This document shows, piece after piece, positions 53,952 to 61,308 of a stretch of DNA of 61,308 nucleotides. This stretch comes from Holophagales bacterium (lineage in GTDB: Bacteria; Acidobacteriota; Thermoanaerobaculia; UBA5066). The stretch covers positions 1 through 61,308 of the forward strand of contig JADKBZ010000024.1 in NCBI GenBank assembly GCA_016714815.1, read 5' to 3'. Numbering within the stretch: the stretch's first letter is position 1; every line of letters begins with the position of its first letter. The notes beneath the pieces are model-generated. The model was not told the DNA's origin. It saw only the letters and a list, made by a program, of their open reading frames with translations, and did no database searches. Position numbers and translations under genes: made by a program.

Positions 53952-55178
53952 TCCTTCGCCTTCACCTTCGCGAGGAGCTCCTTCACGGCGTCCCTGTGGA
54001 CGACGAAGGCGAGCATCTTCAGCTTCACGTAGTCCTCGTGGAAGAAGTAGTAGCCGGGGTGGTCGTTGTTCCACGAGCTCGACCAGGAGTCCTTCACGAG
54101 GAACCAGTCCTTCCCGCCCTTCGTGAGCCAGCCAACGACGTGGAGGCCGTGGTCGTCGGTCGTGCTGCCGTTTCCGAAGCGGAACGCGCGCCTCCTCGTC
54201 GATGAAGGCGGAGGGGATGTCCCACGCCGGGACGACGGCGATGCCGGGAGGGCCGATGGAGTAGCCGGGCTCGGACATGTCGCCCGCGATGCCGACCGAG
54301 AAGCCGTTGCGGATCGCCCCCTTGATGGCGGAGAGGAACGTGTCGAGCGGGACGTTGACGTACTCCCGGCCGTGCCACCAGTTGTCGGGGACGTCGTACT
54401 CGGCCTTCTCCCAGTAGGGCTGCTCCAGGGTGGAGAGGAAGCCGACGTAGTCGTCGGGGTTCAGGCGGACGACCTTCGCGAGGTATTCCTTCGGCGTCAG
54501 GGAGACGCCGTCGACGACGACCGTGGCGGGCGGGGCGCCGAGGTGGTGGTCGAGGATCGCGCGGACCGTGGAGGCGACGGCGTCCTCGTTCCAGGCGCCC
54601 GCGGCCTTGACGCCGTCGAGGTAGGCCTTGATCTCGGCGTAGAGCGTCGACTCGTGGTCGTGCTCCTTCCGGCCCTCGAGGAGGCCGGTGTAGGCGTCGG
54701 CGGGGAGCGCGCCGTGGTTCTTCAGGGCGCGCAGGACGGCCGCGGGCTCGGAGCCCTCGCCGTAGACCGAGGCCCCGCGCGACTTGACCCAGCCCCTCGC
54801 CTTCTCGACGTGCTCCCAGTAGACGGTGTGGAGGACGGAGAGCCGCACCTCGCGCTTCGTGAGCCGCCAGGCCTCCGACTCGAGCAGCGACGTCGTCGAG
54901 AAGCACCAGCACATTCCCGAGAGCCCCTGGCAGACGGGGGGCTGGTGCCAGACCTTCGTGAACTCGGAGACCGCCTTCGGCGCGTCGATCTTCGAGAAGT
55001 CGACCCACATCCGCTTCTTCGCAGCGGGCTCGTCCTTCTTCCTCACCTCGGCCTTGATCGCGTCGAGGCGGGCGTCCTTCTTCTCGGCGAATACGGCCGG
55101 GTCGCGGCGCTCTTCGGCGCGGCCCGCCGGGGCGAGGACGAGCGCGGCCGAGAGGGCGGTGAGTGCGAGGTGTCTCAT
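53948..55178 (-). CDS. Exported C1-family (papain-like) peptidase with one frameshift
   Basis: About 409 residues after removal of one extra base in the GCGCGCG run near 54185-54190. Signal peptide ends GRAEE. The active-site Cys 90 is in QGLSGMCWCF and the His in DDHGLHVVGW. The position usually held by Asn is Asp (LVKDSWSSSWNN), a variant I recall in bleomycin-hydrolase-like C1 proteins. The ending YYFFHEDYVKLKML fits that group. GGAGGA precedes the ATG. It is coupled to the downstream membrane protein by GTGA. It is probably a periplasmic peptidase. Confidence 0.87.
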
Positions 55179-55259
55179 GAGGGTCCTCCGGACCGGCGGA
55201 GTCTGGCGCGATCGGGCGCCCCGGTCCATCCCCCGAAAGGGGCGGCTACACTCGCGGGG

Positions 55260-55895
55260 ATGTCTCTCCTCTCTGCCGGGCTCGACGACTACCTCCACTC
55301 GATCCTTCCGCCGCGGGACGAGGTCCTCGCCCGGATGGAGGCGGACGCCGCGTGCCGCGGGATCCCGATCGTCGGGCCCGCGGTGGGGCGGCTCCTGGCG
55401 CAGGTCACGCGGCTCGCCGGGGCGCGGCGGGTCTTCGAGCTCGGGAGCGCCATCGGCTATTCGACGATCTGGCTCGCGCGGGCCGTCGGGCCGGACGGTC
55501 GCGTCTTCTACACGGACGGCTCGGAGGAGAACGCCGCAGAGGCGCGGGAGAACCTGAGCCGGGCGGGCGTCGCGGAGCGGGTGACGGTTCTCGTCGGCGA
55601 CGCGCTGACCGCGCTCGACGGAACGGACGGGGAGTTCGACCTGATCTTCAACGACGTGGACAAGGAGGGGTACCCCGACGTCCTGCGGCGTGCTCTCCCG
55701 CGGCTTCGGGTCGGAGGGCTCCTCGTGACGGACAACGTCCTCTGGGGCGGCGCGCTCCGGCTCCCGCCGTGCGAGGACGACGCGGAGACGGCCGCGATCC
55801 GGGAGTTCAACCGGCTCTGCTACGCCAATCCCGACCTGGAGACGACGATCGTGCCTCTCCGCGACGGCGTGTCCGTCGCGCGCCGGATTCGCTGA
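55260..55895 (+). CDS. SAM-dependent O-methyltransferase
   Basis: 211 residues of the caffeoyl-CoA/catechol O-methyltransferase-like family: SAM motif FELGSAIGYSTIWLA, acidic VFYTDGSEENAAEA, metal-site FNDVDKEGYPDVL and DNVLWGG. It methylates a hydroxyl on a small molecule using a divalent metal. TACACT at 55247-55252 is seven bases before the ATG with no Shine-Dalgarno. It diverges from the C1 peptidase gene and converges on the TPR gene. Confidence 0.92.
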   Translation: MSLLSAGLDDYLHSILPPRDEVLARMEADAACRGIPIVGPAVGRLLAQVTRLAGARRVFELGSAIGYSTIWLARAVGPDGRVFYTDGSEENAAEARENLSRAGVAERVTVLVGDALTALDGTDGEFDLIFNDVDKEGYPDVLRRALPRLRVGGLLVTDNVLWGGALRLPPCEDDAETAAIREFNRLCYANPDLETTIVPLRDGVSVARRIR

Positions 55896-55923
55896 GACGG
55901 CTGCGGTCCGGCGACCCGGAGGC

Positions 55924-56484
55924 TCAGCGAGCCGGGCGGGTGGGACCTGAGCTGGCCGATCCGGGACCCGCGGAAGGCTTCTGATCGCGAATCTTCCGGC
56001 GCATCTTCCCGAGGGAGACGTTGAGAGGGTTGTCGCGATGGAGGAAGGGGATGACGGGCAGCTTCCTCGTCCCCATCTCGGCCATGAGGCGCTTCAGCCC
56101 GGCGTGCCTCGGGTCGAGGGCGAGCCCCTTCTCGAGCGCGTCCACGGCCTTGCGCCGGCTCCGCCCCGCCGTCCAGACCCGGGCCATGTTGTAGTAGAGG
56201 TCGGGGTTGTAGTGGTCCTTCTCGACGCCGAGCCAGCAGAACTCGGCGGCTTCCTTGATGCGGCCCCGGTGAAGCGCGAGGCAGAGGCCGTAGAAGGAGA
56301 GGAGGGGACCCGAGAGCCTGTGCTGCTCCCGTCCCACGTGGCGGTACGCCTCCGCGAGGAAGATGAGCCCCCGCTCGTACTCGTTCGCTTTCGCCGCGGA
56401 GATCCCGAGCTCGACGAGATCCTCGAGACTGCCGGAGCGCCATTCGGAAAGGACGTCTGCGGAGGAAAGCGTGTCGGTCGGCAT
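55924..56484 (-). CDS. TPR protein
   Basis: 186 residues without a signal peptide. Three TPR-like helix pairs (LVELGISAAKANEYERGLI; LLSFYGLCLALHRGRIKEA; DLYYNMARVWTAGRSRRKA) are followed by a basic tail (GKMRRKIRDQKPS). GGGGAG precedes the ATG. It is 35 bases downstream of the chemoreceptor-like gene and probably its operon partner. Confidence 0.85.
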   Translation of the reverse strand: MPTDTLSSADVLSEWRSGSLEDLVELGISAAKANEYERGLIFLAEAYRHVGREQHRLSGPLLSFYGLCLALHRGRIKEAAEFCWLGVEKDHYNPDLYYNMARVWTAGRSRRKAVDALEKGLALDPRHAGLKRLMAEMGTRKLPVIPFLHRDNPLNVSLGKMRRKIRDQKPSAGPGSASSGPTRPAR

Positions 56485-56519
56485 GGGTCTCCCCAGTCTG
56501 GGAAAGAGGCTTCGTGGTG

Positions 56520-57671
56520 TCAAGCGGCGGACGTGACGCGGACGACCGCGGCCCGGAGGGCGCCGCCGTCGAGGCGAAGCGCCTCGATCCGTTCGACGGT
56601 CGACCGGAGCGCGGTCCTGGCGGCCTCCGCTTCGGCGCGGAGCCGGGCCGCCTCGGCAGTGCGGGCTTCCAGGGAGGAGCGGGTGGTCTCGAGCGACCGG
56701 CCGAGGGCGGCGCCGGCCTCCTCGGCGGTCCGGGTCGACCGGATCGATCCCGCGAGGGCCCGTTCGAGCTGTTCGCAGAGGCCGTCGAGCGTCCCGAGGC
56801 GTTCGGACGCCATGGCCCCGCGTTCCTCTCCCGCCGCTGCGGCTCCCGCCGACTCGTCGACGAGCGCCGCCACCTTGCGAACGCCTCCGTTCGTCCGGCG
56901 CGCGGCCTCGGAGAGCTCGCGGGAAAGGCGCCGGGACTCCTCGAAAAGGCCGCGCAGCTCGGCGGCCGCCTCCTCGAAGGGGGCCCCGGCATCCCCCGCG
57001 CGGGTCGCCAGGAGCGAGACGTTCAGGCCGAGGAGATTCGCCCGGTCGGCGAGGCCTGCGAGGGAGGAGGCGAACGGGAGGAGGGCGTCGGCGGAGCGCG
57101 AGAGCTCCGACAGGCCGCGCGACAGGCCCCCGTCGAGCGCGGCGACCCTCTCGAGGGCGGAACGTAGGCTGCGAACCTCGTCGGCGAGACGGGAGCGTTC
57201 GTCCGAGATCCGCTCCGTCGTCGCGAGCGCCCGCTCGACGTCCCCGGATCCGGGCTCCGGGGCCACCGCGTCGCCCGGCTGAAGGGCCGGGGCGGAAGGA
57301 GGCATCGGCGTCCTGAGGCGCTCCGCGGCCGCCGCCAGGGTCGCTTCGGACGCTTCGATGCTCGCCGCGAGCCGCGCGGCGGGGGGCTCGAGAGCCGCGG
57401 CGAGCCGCTCGAGGCGGACCGACCCCGGCGCCGGGAGGGTCCGGGGCGGAGCCGGCACGGCGAGGGGAGCGGAGACCTCGCGATCCCCCCGTTCTCCCGG
57501 GACGGCCCCGGAAAGAGCGGCCGGCGCCACCTGCGGGGCCGGGTCGGGCCGGGCCTCGGCGAGGCGGCTCTCCATCATCCGGAACCGGGCACGCTCCGTC
57601 CGCAGGGCGCTCCAGGTGGTGGCGAGCGCGACGAGGGAGACCGCGAGGAAAAGCGCGAGGAGGAGCTCCAT
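56520..57671 (-). CDS. Membrane coiled-coil protein with degenerate chemoreceptor signalling tip
   Basis: 383 residues. One N-terminal membrane helix (LLLALFLAVSLVALATTW), a Pro/Ala-rich linker, then continuous coiled coil. The hairpin tip reads LADRANLLGLNVSLLATRAG, a relic of the MCP tip in which the usual form is QTNLLALNAAIEAARAG. No ligand-binding domain and no CheW, CheA or CheB gene are present. It may be a structural or polarity scaffold rather than a working receptor. The ATG at 57671 is preferred over GTG 57698 because it starts just before the helix. Confidence 0.78.
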   Translation of the reverse strand: MELLLALFLAVSLVALATTWSALRTERARFRMMESRLAEARPDPAPQVAPAALSGAVPGERGDREVSAPLAVPAPPRTLPAPGSVRLERLAAALEPPAARLAASIEASEATLAAAAERLRTPMPPSAPALQPGDAVAPEPGSGDVERALATTERISDERSRLADEVRSLRSALERVAALDGGLSRGLSELSRSADALLPFASSLAGLADRANLLGLNVSLLATRAGDAGAPFEEAAAELRGLFEESRRLSRELSEAARRTNGGVRKVAALVDESAGAAAAGEERGAMASERLGTLDGLCEQLERALAGSIRSTRTAEEAGAALGRSLETTRSSLEARTAEAARLRAEAEAARTALRSTVERIEALRLDGGALRAAVVRVTSAA

Positions 57672-57724
57672 CGAGACCGAAAGCGTACACCGCCCCACCG
57701 CTCCCGCCTACACTCGCGATCCGC

Positions 57725-58900
57725 ATGCTGAAGCCGCTCACCCTCCGCCCGGGACGCGACGACGCCGCCCGGCGCCGCCACCCGTGGGTCTTCTCCCGCG
57801 CCCTGTCGGCCCCCCCGTCCGGCGCCGCGGAGGAGATCGAGGTCCGCTCCGCATCGGGGGCGCTCCTCGGCCGCGGGTTCGCCTCCCCTCGCTCCTCGAT
57901 CGCCGCCCGCATCTGGAGATTCGACGACGGGCCGCTCGACGCGGCGTTCGTGAACGGCCGGGTGGAGGCGGCGGCGAAGCTGCGCGAGCGGTTCGTGCCG
58001 CCGCTCACCGACGGCTACCGCCTCGTCCACACCGAGGGGGACGGCCTTCCCGGCCTCGTCGTCGACCGCTACGGGGACGTTCTCGTCGTCCAGGCGACGA
58101 CGGCGGGGACGGAAGCGGCGCGGCCTCTCTGGCTGCCGGCCCTGCAGGCGCTCTTCCCTTCGGCGTCGATCCTCCAGCGCAACGACCTCGCGAGCCGTCA
58201 CGGGGAAGGGCTGCCGCTCGAGGACGAGCTCCTCGCGGGGGAACGGCCGCCCGATCGCGTCCCCTTCCGCGAACGGGGGGTGACCTACTTCGCCGACCTC
58301 GCGGGGGGCCAGAAGACGGGCTTCTTCCTCGACCAGCGGGAGAATCGCCACCTCGTCGGCGGCCTCGCCGCGGGGAAGAGCGTCCTCAACCTCTTCTCCT
58401 ACTCCGGGGGTTTCGGGGTCGCCGCCCTGGCGGGGGGCGCCTCGCGCGTGACGCACGTCGACGTCTCAGAGCCGGCCCTCGCCCTCGCCCGGGAGAACCA
58501 CGCCGCCAACGGGCAGGACCTCTCCCGCGTCGAGACGCTCGCCGCCGACGTCTTCGACGACCTGCGCGCCCGCGTGGGGCGGGGCGAGAGCTGGGACGTC
58601 GTCGTCACCGACCCGCCCGCCTTCGCGAAGAAGACGCCCGACGTCGACCGCGCCTGCCGTGGCTACAAGGACGTCAACCGGCTCGCAATGAAGCTCCTCG
58701 CGCCGGGCGGGATCCTCCTCGCCTGCTCCTGCTCGGGGCCGGTCTCCGTCGACCTCTTCCAGAAGGTCCTCTTCGCCGCCTCGTTCGACGCGGGTGTGCC
58801 GGCGCGCATCCTCGAGCGGCGCGGCGCCGGCCCCGATCACCCGGTCTCGATCGACTGCCCCGAGACCGAGTACCTGAAGGCGTTCCTCCTCGCCCGCTGA
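57725..58900 (+). CDS. rlmI: 23S rRNA (cytosine-C5)-methyltransferase RlmI family
   Basis: 391 residues. An N-terminal PUA domain (RRHPWVFSRAL), a central EEHEE-like linker, and a Rossmann methyltransferase with GQKTGFFLDQRENR, LNLFSYSGGFGVAAL and VTDPPAFAKK. The final Cys motif LACSCSGPV carries the catalytic Cys. RlmI methylates C1962 of 23S rRNA in E. coli. TACACT lies ten bases before the ATG. Confidence 0.95.
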   Translation: MLKPLTLRPGRDDAARRRHPWVFSRALSAPPSGAAEEIEVRSASGALLGRGFASPRSSIAARIWRFDDGPLDAAFVNGRVEAAAKLRERFVPPLTDGYRLVHTEGDGLPGLVVDRYGDVLVVQATTAGTEAARPLWLPALQALFPSASILQRNDLASRHGEGLPLEDELLAGERPPDRVPFRERGVTYFADLAGGQKTGFFLDQRENRHLVGGLAAGKSVLNLFSYSGGFGVAALAGGASRVTHVDVSEPALALARENHAANGQDLSRVETLAADVFDDLRARVGRGESWDVVVTDPPAFAKKTPDVDRACRGYKDVNRLAMKLLAPGGILLACSCSGPVSVDLFQKVLFAASFDAGVPARILERRGAGPDHPVSIDCPETEYLKAFLLAR

Positions 58901-58911
58901 GAGTCGCGGAC

Positions 58912-60036
58912 GTGACGAAGGTCGTCCTCCTCGGCCCGGTTCCCCCGTGGCGGAGCGGCATCGCCGACCAGACGGTGAGGCTCGCCAGGGCGATGGCCCG
59001 CCTCGGCGAGCCGCCTCTCGTCCTCACCTTCTCGAGGATGTATCCGCGCGCCCTCTACCCGGGCGCATCGGACCGGGGCGACGGCGCCTTCCCGGAGGAC
59101 CTCGAGGTCCTGCCCCTCCTCGACGGGTTCGACCCGCTCTCGTTCCGGCGCGCGGCCGAGGTCGCGGCGGCGCGCGGGGCGAGGCTCGTGGCGTCGGCGT
59201 TCTGGACGTCGGTCTTCGCGCCCCACCTCGCCCTCTTCCTCTCCTCGCACCGCGCCGAGGCGCCGGACGCGGTCCGCCTCCTCCTCTGCCACAACCTCGC
59301 CGACCACGAGGCCGGGGCGCCCAGGAGGGCCCTCGCCCGCCTCGCGCTCCGGCGGGCCGACGTCCTGGCGGTCCAGAACGCGGGAGACCTCGAGACGGCC
59401 CGGCGCGAGGTCCCCGAGGCGCGGGCGGTCCTCGTCCCCCACCCTTCGGAGCCGGCCGAGCTCGTTCCGAAAGGGGAGGCGCGCGCGCGCCTCGACCTCC
59501 CGGCCGACGCGCCGGTCTTTCTCTTCAGCGGCCTCCTTCGCCCCTACAAGGGGTGGGACGTCCTCCTCGAGGCGTTCGCCCGGGTTCGGCGCGAGCTCCC
59601 CGCCGCGGTTCTCCTCCTGGCGGGAGAGCCGTGGGGGGAAGCGAAGCTCCTCGGCGAGCGCCCCGCGCCGCCCGGCGTCCGCCTCTTCCTGACGTTCCTC
59701 CCCGCCGCGGAGCGGGGCCTGCTGTTCGACGCGTGCGACGCCGTCGTCTGCCCCTACCGGCACGCGACCGGGTCGGGAATCGCCGCCGACGCCGTGGCGC
59801 ACGGCCGGCCCGTCATCGGCTCGAACGTCCCGGGCCTCGCGGTCGTCGTCGAGGAGGGGGTCTCCGGCCTCCTCGTCCCCCCGGGCGACGCCGGCGTCCT
59901 CTCCGCCGCGATGCTCCGCTTCGTTCGGGAAGGGCTGGGGGCGCGCCTCGCCGCGGGAGCCGTCGCGCTCGGAGCGCGGTTCACGCCCGAAGGGCACGCC
60001 CGGAGGATCCTCTCGCTCGGCGGAATCGGCCGCTGA
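58912..60036 (+). CDS. GT4-family glycosyltransferase
   Basis: 374 residues with a GT-B fold: N-terminal VVLLGPVPPWRSGIADQTV, C-terminal FLFSGLLRPYKGWDVLLEAF and the nucleotide-sugar motif ending GSGIAADAVAHGRPVI. It transfers a sugar to an unknown acceptor. GTG 58912 is chosen, 11 bases after the rlmI stop, with a weak GAGAG upstream. The gene is complete. Confidence 0.93.
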   Translation: MTKVVLLGPVPPWRSGIADQTVRLARAMARLGEPPLVLTFSRMYPRALYPGASDRGDGAFPEDLEVLPLLDGFDPLSFRRAAEVAAARGARLVASAFWTSVFAPHLALFLSSHRAEAPDAVRLLLCHNLADHEAGAPRRALARLALRRADVLAVQNAGDLETARREVPEARAVLVPHPSEPAELVPKGEARARLDLPADAPVFLFSGLLRPYKGWDVLLEAFARVRRELPAAVLLLAGEPWGEAKLLGERPAPPGVRLFLTFLPAAERGLLFDACDAVVCPYRHATGSGIAADAVAHGRPVIGSNVPGLAVVVEEGVSGLLVPPGDAGVLSAAMLRFVREGLGARLAAGAVALGARFTPEGHARRILSLGGIGR

Positions 60037-60111
60037 CGGCTCCCGGAGGGACCGGCTAGACTCCCGGCGAGACCCCGCGCGGCCGTGGCGCGCGGACGAG
60101 GACCACCGCGA

Positions 60112-61261
60112 ATGGCGATGCCGAAGATGTTCCGGGACCGGGTCGTGTCGATGGAGCAGACCTGGGAGCTCGGAGAGAAGTACCTTCAGATCCTGGCGGA
60201 GCTCGTGCACGAGGCGATGCCGGGCTTCCGGATGGTCGGACACGACTTCGACCACGACCGCGATTTCTTCTTCCTCACGGTGAAGAGCTCCGAGCCGGAC
60301 GAGGAGAAGCAGGTCTCCTTCACGCGGATGGTCCTGGCGGACCGCGCCTGCGTTCCCCTGGCGGCCGACGAGCTCCACACGCCGGTGAGGGAGCGGCTCG
60401 TCGAGGCGATCCGCTCCCAGGCCCAGAGTCGCGAGATCGTCGTCGCCTTCCGCTCCGTCCTCTCGGAAGAGGACCGGACCGAAGCGGACGAGATCGACGC
60501 CGCCTGGCGGGCGGAAGAGGTCGTCCGCGAGGCGGCCCGCAGGGCCGAAGAGGAGAAGCGGCAGGAAGAGAAGCGGCGTCAGCGCGAGCTCGAGGAGGCC
60601 CGTCGGCGGTCGCAACGTGAGAAGGGGCGCTCTCGCGGGGGAGCGGTCCAGGCTCCCCAGGCGTCTCAGGCTCCCCACCAGGCCCAGCCCCAGCGGGGTG
60701 CGGCGCCGGAGGGCGACGGGCGCGGGAAGAAACGCCGCCGCGGCCGTGGCCGTGGCGGCCGGTCCGAGGGCGCGTCTGCCGGCGAACCGTCCGCAGTGGC
60801 TCAGGGCGTACCCCAGGGCGTACCCCAGGGTGCGGCCCAGGCGGCGGCTCCGCAGCAGGGCGGGCCCCGGCCGGCGGGCGATCGCCCGCGCGGCGACAGG
60901 CCCAGGGGCGACCGGCCGAAAGGTGGCCGTCCCCGGGGGGAGAGGCCCCGCGGAGATCGTCCGGCGCAGGATCGTCCCCAGCAGGATCGTCCCCAGGGCG
61001 AGCGCTCGAGGCCGGAAACCTCCGCGGGCGCGCCTCCTCAGGGCGAGTCGAGACCCCAGGAGCCTCGCCCTCAGCGACAGCCCCAGCCGCCTCGCCCGGA
61101 GGGCGCCTCCGCGCCGTCCGTTCCGGCGGAGGGCGGAGCGCCGCGAGAGGGTGGCGGAGGCCGCCGCCGTCGCCGCCGCGGCCGCGGCGAGCCGCCCCCA
61201 GGGGAGCGGCGGGCCGGGTGGCGGGGAGCCTTCGGGGGGCGACTCCGGCGGCGCCGGCTGA
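60112..61261 (+). CDS. Protein with basic, Arg/Gly/Pro/Gln-rich tail, likely frameshifted near its end
   Basis: About 382 residues if the C5 run at 61195-61199 is really C4; then the tail ends Gly-rich at TGA 61259-61261. Read as given, the frame stays open to the window edge. Residues 1-~125 are a folded alpha/beta domain (VGHDFDHDRDFFFLTVKSS; VPLAADELHTPVRERL). Then comes a charged helix and a long disordered region with tandem units (GVPQ twice; QDRPQ twice) and a run of Arg (GRRRRRRRGRG). The tail suggests RNA binding or phase-separating behaviour, an inference. TAGACT at 60057-60062 may be its -10. No family was recognised. Confidence 0.72.
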
Positions 61262-61308
61262 CGCCGGTTCCGCCCCTCGTTTCGGGGAGGGCGGGGCCCG
61301 GTAGATCG

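Noticed and set aside
53085..55298. A peptidase-membrane protein fusion of 737 residues
   Set aside because: The joining segment is out-of-frame peptidase sequence created by an extra base near 54187. The correct frame gives a normal C1 end and a GTGA overlap with the next gene.

Overview
The window is a GC-rich chromosomal segment, about 70 percent G+C by eye, from a diderm bacterium. Several traits fit an Acidobacteriota-like soil or sediment organism: giant two-component-type beta-propeller sensors, many secreted proteins with TPR or beta-sandwich modules, a leukotriene-A4-hydrolase-type aminopeptidase, an IPTL-like C-terminal sorting tail, and Lol-like transport genes. I assign the phylum by gene content only. 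No tRNA, rRNA, transposase, prophage or CRISPR array was seen. At least six single-base indels break otherwise coherent genes, four of them in short homopolymers. They look more like uncorrected sequencing errors than decay.

Left third (1-26 kb): two large propeller sensors sit here. One (2890-6882) ends in a Ser/Thr kinase and overlaps a sigma-54-activator-like gene that lacks the GAFTGA loop. The other (11656-14805) is a conventional propeller histidine kinase. Two secreted proteins sharing a repeated beta-module (1-2687 and 8860-11619) flank the first pair. Then come a Lol-like operon (ABC ATPase, FtsX/MacB permease, LolA-like lipoprotein factor, outer-membrane barrel; 14887-20151), a tightly overlapped operon of a membrane protein, a TPR protein and an AAA ATPase (21164-23735), an RRM RNA-binding protein and a TPR protein.

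Middle (26-47 kb): this is a metabolic region with three unusual enzymes. A histidine/tyrosine ammonia-lyase-family protein has Ala-Cys-Gly at the MIO triad (29552-31075). A single protein joins a PLP aminotransferase to an archaeal-type PEP carboxylase-like domain (34123-37722), which could make aspartate directly from phosphoenolpyruvate. A two-gene operon pairs EgtD, the histidine trimethyltransferase that makes hercynine, with a protein fusing a molybdopterin oxidoreductase to a cysteine desulfurase (42306-46751). I propose it is an ergothioneine pathway in which sulfur is delivered by the fusion. A flavin-dependent halogenase-like gene, a group II PLP decarboxylase and a secreted metalloprotease cluster are also here.

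Right third (47-61 kb): a POT peptide transporter, a VapBC pair with its operator palindrome, an M1 aminopeptidase (one frameshift), an M50-like membrane protease, a C1 peptidase coupled to a membrane protein, an O-methyltransferase, a degenerate chemoreceptor-like coiled-coil protein, RlmI, a glycosyltransferase and an RNA-binding-like protein with a low-complexity tail.

Across the window, a REP-like repeat (core GGGGTCAGGTCTTGATTTTC) occurs five times between genes, and three genes end with the repeat's own TGA, giving the same C-terminal Gly-Val-Arg-Ser. Many starts overlap the previous stop as GTGA. Three genes appear to start at CTG, and several carry a -10-like hexamer only 6-10 nt before the start codon, suggesting short-leader or leaderless transcripts.
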